A stretch of 6,499 nt of DNA from JBLKSS01 sp047607725 (GTDB taxonomy: Bacteria; Pseudomonadota; Gammaproteobacteria; Enterobacterales; Enterobacteriaceae). The position numbers and the translations under genes are program-made. The DNA lies in contig NZ_JBLKSS010000066.1 in NCBI RefSeq assembly GCF_047607725.1, positions 1 to 6,499 of the forward strand. The letters run 5' to 3'. Shown piece by piece: positions 5,144 through 6,499 of this stretch (its first letter is position 1; the number at the start of each line of letters is the position of its first letter). The notes under the pieces were generated by a model, which did no database searches, was not told the origin of the DNA, and was given only the letters and a program-made list of their open reading frames with translations.

Positions 5144-5770
5144 TCATAAGGCGCGCAAAAACGGCGCGCCTTCACCCGGTGTAACGCCAAACATCCCACC
5201 GGAGCAGTCGTCAGGCGGCAAAGCCACAAAGGCTCGCCGCCCGCGAGAGACTGAGAAGCGGTAACCTACACCGGCAATCCAGGTGCCGACGTCTGTAGAA
5301 CGGATACGGCTTTGTTCATAGGAAACGTCAAGCGCCACGTATTCCATCGGGTTGAACTGCAGACCGGCACCGTAGGCAACACCGACATCGCTGCTGCCGC
5401 CACGACGATTACCGTCCTGGGCATTCGAGATGGATTTGCCGTAGCCCAGACCGACTACGCCGTACAGGCTGGCCCAATCATTGATGCGCCAGGCCGGGCC
5501 GGCGGTGAAGCCGTAGTACTGACCTTTATCGTAATCACCGCTTTCAGCGCGGTTTTTTTCGATATAGGTGAACGAGGAGATCACGCCCAGCGGCTGGTCA
5601 TTGTCCCACTCGTAGCGGTATTTTAAGTTGAAGCCGTTGGCTTTGTTCACTACGCCCTGCAGGTCACCCTGTGCGTAACCGGCGGAAACGGTGCTTTCAC
5701 CTGCTGTTGCGGAACCTGCTGCCACTGCTAAAACGCAAGCTAAAGCTGAAAGACATGCAATTTTTTTCAT
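5144..5770 (-). CDS. ompX: Outer-membrane beta-barrel protein OmpX, stop codon lost (36-residue extension)
   Basis: OmpX is a small eight-stranded outer-membrane barrel. Residues 1-172 match the whole family protein: signal peptide MKKIACLSALACVLAVAAGS to about residue 23 (ATA before Gly24), FNLKYRYE, GPAWRINDWASLYGVVGLGYGK, GAGLQFNPMEYVALD and the C-terminal strand TDVGTWIAGVGYRF. Known OmpX ends at this terminal Phe, the signal read by the BAM machinery. Here the next codon (5252-5254) is TCA instead of a stop, so translation would continue for 36 residues, ending at TGA 5144-5146 for 208 in all. The tail has no membrane-strand character. The start at 5768-5770 is fixed by the signal peptide and by a strong GAGGTGG site just upstream; the frame runs further up to 5827 but lacks support there. 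The E. coli sRNA CyaR targets this same initiation region. It may fold poorly or be clipped. ybiT lies downstream on the same strand, as in E. coli. Confidence 0.93.
   Translation of the reverse strand: MKKIACLSALACVLAVAAGSATAGESTVSAGYAQGDLQGVVNKANGFNLKYRYEWDNDQPLGVISSFTYIEKNRAESGDYDKGQYYGFTAGPAWRINDWASLYGVVGLGYGKSISNAQDGNRRGGSSDVGVAYGAGLQFNPMEYVALDVSYEQSRIRSTDVGTWIAGVGYRFSVSRGRRAFVALPPDDCSGGMFGVTPGEGAPFLRAL
5148..5172 (-). other. 9 bp GC-rich hairpin at the end of the OmpX run-on
   Basis: AAGGCGCGC (5148-5156) and GCGCGCCTT (5164-5172) form a perfect 9 bp stem with a 7-base loop, one base before the run-on stop codon. No U-tract follows on the minus strand; the run of T lies in the loop. 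It may act in rho-independent-like 3' end protection, but I would not call it a terminator. Confidence 0.5.
5214..5241 (-). other. Hairpin just after the original ompX stop position
   Basis: GGCGGC (5214-5219) pairs with GCCGCC (5236-5241), and GCC (5223-5225) with GGC (5231-5233), around a 5-base loop. It begins about 10 bases after the lost stop codon, the place expected for the original 3' untranslated stem-loop. With the stop lost, ribosomes would translate through it. No U-tract follows. Confidence 0.5.
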
Positions 5771-6138
5771 AACCACCTCAAATGTGAATATACGTCCTAA
5801 CCATGAAAATATACCAAAACCTAGCATAAAACTCTGCTTAATAATTGTTGTCCAAGTAAAGGTGTCGTGTAATATAAGTAGTTTTCAAATACTTCTATCC
5901 TATTAATTTTACTTATGTTTTGATTGGCCGCCGCCAAAGGACCTTTACTTATCCTTACAACATATCCAGAACATTCCGAATCGACCGTTTAAAAAATAGA
6001 CCTTTACCGATGATTTTGCCTATTTTTTACGTTTTTTTTCACGCTTTCCTACAGGCGAAACGGCAAAAAAAGAAATCTCATTTAATAAGTATTTAATTTT
6101 ACCGCGCCGCCGGGCTTATTTTCGCCACCCTACGGCAG
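5771..6138. promoter_or_regulatory. AT-rich upstream region of ompX
   Basis: About 370 bases without a gene. Next to ompX is the ribosome site GAGGTGG. Further up, AAGTAAAGGT (5854-5863) and its exact inverse ACCTTTACTT (5941-5950) lie 77 bases apart, with a further ACCTTTAC at 6000-6007. TAAAAAATAG (5990-5999) and CTATTTTTTA (6020-6029) form a 10 bp inverted repeat. Several -10-like TATATT and TATAAG words occur, but none has a convincing -35 at proper spacing, so I do not place the ompX promoter. In E. coli rhtA lies divergently upstream; I see no trace of it here. Confidence 0.5.
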
Positions 6139-6158
6139 AAAAAAGCGCTTTTGCGCCT
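6139..6158 (-). terminator. Intrinsic terminator of a gene lost to copy 3
   Basis: On the minus strand AGGCGC, AAAA loop, then GCGCTT form a 6 bp stem (one G-U pair) followed by six T residues. It lies 15 bases after the stop of the frame ending at 6173. A second palindrome, TTTAAGA-AAG-TCTTAAA (6161-6177), overlaps that stop. Together they mark the 3' end of a transcription unit that enters from the right and has lost its upstream part. Confidence 0.65.
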
Positions 6159-6172
6159 CGTTTAAGAAAGTC

Positions 6173-6361
6173 TTAAAGCGAAACAATAATTATTCCCAAC
6201 GCTGCTTCACCCTGCGGGTTTCCAAAGACATATTCCTTTCCTTTAAGGACTATTGGCGACGTGGTGTCGTAAACGGTAGTTATATCCCGCCCGCCGCCCG
6301 AAGGCGTTATCCCGCTGCCGAAGAAAGAATAGAGCCAAAGCGGGGGTAATAAAAGCGCCAC
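6173..6361 (-). CDS. Hypothetical 62-codon frame next to copy 3, possibly a gene 3' remnant
   Basis: I do not recognise this protein. The frame starts with GTG two bases from the element and ends (TAA, 6173-6175) just before an intrinsic terminator. It has a hydrophobic start (ALLLPPLWLYSFF) and a glycine-rich, threonine-rich middle. Because it begins at the element border it may be the tail of a longer gene whose front is gone. The terminator supports a transcript ending here, but the reading frame itself is not proven: another frame contains a 13-codon peptide (MSLETRRVKQRWE, 6190-6231, minus) with a strong AAAGGAAAGGA ribosome site, which could instead be the translated part of a short transcript or leader. 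Confidence 0.25.
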   Translation of the reverse strand: MALLLPPLWLYSFFGSGITPSGGGRDITTVYDTTSPIVLKGKEYVFGNPQGEAALGIIIVSL

Positions 6362-6362
6362 A

Positions 6363-6499
6363 GTAAGCGCCCCGTGGAGGACGTCTTGAATTATTGGTGG
6401 GTTTGTTGTATGGCCCGGTAAGAATATGTTCCACTACGATGCCTAGTGAACCCGCATCCTATAAGGGACGGCTGTCAGATCATGGATAATCCGGCGATG
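6363..6499. mobile_element. Left end of the IS66-like element (copy 3, partial)
   Basis: It matches 3431-3567 of the complete copy at 136 of 137 positions and continues past the window edge. It begins GTAAGCG and carries the perfect 50 bp terminal repeat (6363-6412). Near identity with copy 2 implies recent spread or gene conversion. Its left flank (GCGCCACA) matches neither of the visible right flanks of copies 1 and 2. Confidence 0.85.

Noticed and set aside
5148..5172. Intrinsic terminator of ompX
   Set aside because: The stem is strong but no U-tract follows it on the minus strand; kept only as a hairpin.
5002..5229. A 75-codon minus-strand frame downstream of ompX
   Set aside because: Its composition is atypical, it overlaps the OmpX run-on and the purine-rich repeats, and it has no ribosome site or family resemblance.
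5312..5626. A 104-codon plus-strand frame
   Set aside because: It is antisense to ompX; long open antisense frames are common opposite GC-rich barrel genes.
5771..5900. A precise sigma-70 promoter for ompX
   Set aside because: Several TATATT-like words exist, but none has a convincing -35 hexamer at 16-18 bases, so placing one would be guesswork.

Overview
The window looks like degenerating chromosome from an insect-associated member of the Enterobacterales, most like Sodalis (Sodalis glossinidius or a Sodalis-allied symbiont). The proteins are clearly enterobacterial (OmpX, the ABC-F protein YbiT, a SorD-like sorbitol-6-phosphate dehydrogenase). Most genes carry inactivating lesions, and copies of one short repetitive element cut genes off in mid-frame. 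The assignment rests on recognised protein families and the decay pattern, not on a database match.

Layout. Three copies of one element, all in the same orientation, divide the window: the right end of copy 1 (1-138), a complete 338 bp copy 2 (3431-3768) and the left end of copy 3 (6363-6499). The complete copy has ~50 bp terminal inverted repeats starting GTAAGCG, as in IS66-family elements, and no transposase gene. Every gene touching an element is truncated there. None of the visible flanks form a matching pair, so the elements look like junctions of recombination or deletion rather than simple insertions.

Segment A (139-3430) is a decayed sugar phosphotransferase locus. A LevR-type sigma-54 activator pseudogene (139-2395) lacks its N-terminus and Walker A and carries three apparent frameshifts and an amber stop. 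Next come a near-consensus sigma-54 promoter (2436-2452), a full-length SorD-like dehydrogenase (2499-3305) whose expected catalytic serine is phenylalanine, and the first 32 codons of a mannose-family EIIA protein (3333-3434). The dehydrogenase-then-EIIA order is that of the Klebsiella sorbose operon (sorD-sorF), but here regulation would have been by sigma-54 and a PRD activator. Ancestrally the activator, phosphorylated by the PTS, would have switched on the downstream transport and catabolic operon. The visible copy is probably non-functional.

Segment B (3769-6362) is read from the minus strand. It holds ompX (5144-5770), whose normal stop after the terminal Phe is lost so that the frame runs on for 36 codons, and ybiT (3742-4644), cut after its first ATPase domain and linker. 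Their order and orientation match E. coli, but the genes lying between them there are missing and replaced by about 480 bp of non-coding DNA with hairpins and purine-rich repeats. Upstream of ompX lie ~370 bp of AT-rich non-coding DNA and the 3' end of an unrecognised transcription unit with an intrinsic terminator, cut by copy 3.

No CRISPR array, tRNA, rRNA, toxin-antitoxin pair or intact novel gene system is visible. The most interesting signals are the transposase-less element family, the sigma-54-controlled sor-like locus, the SorD active-site replacement and the OmpX stop loss.
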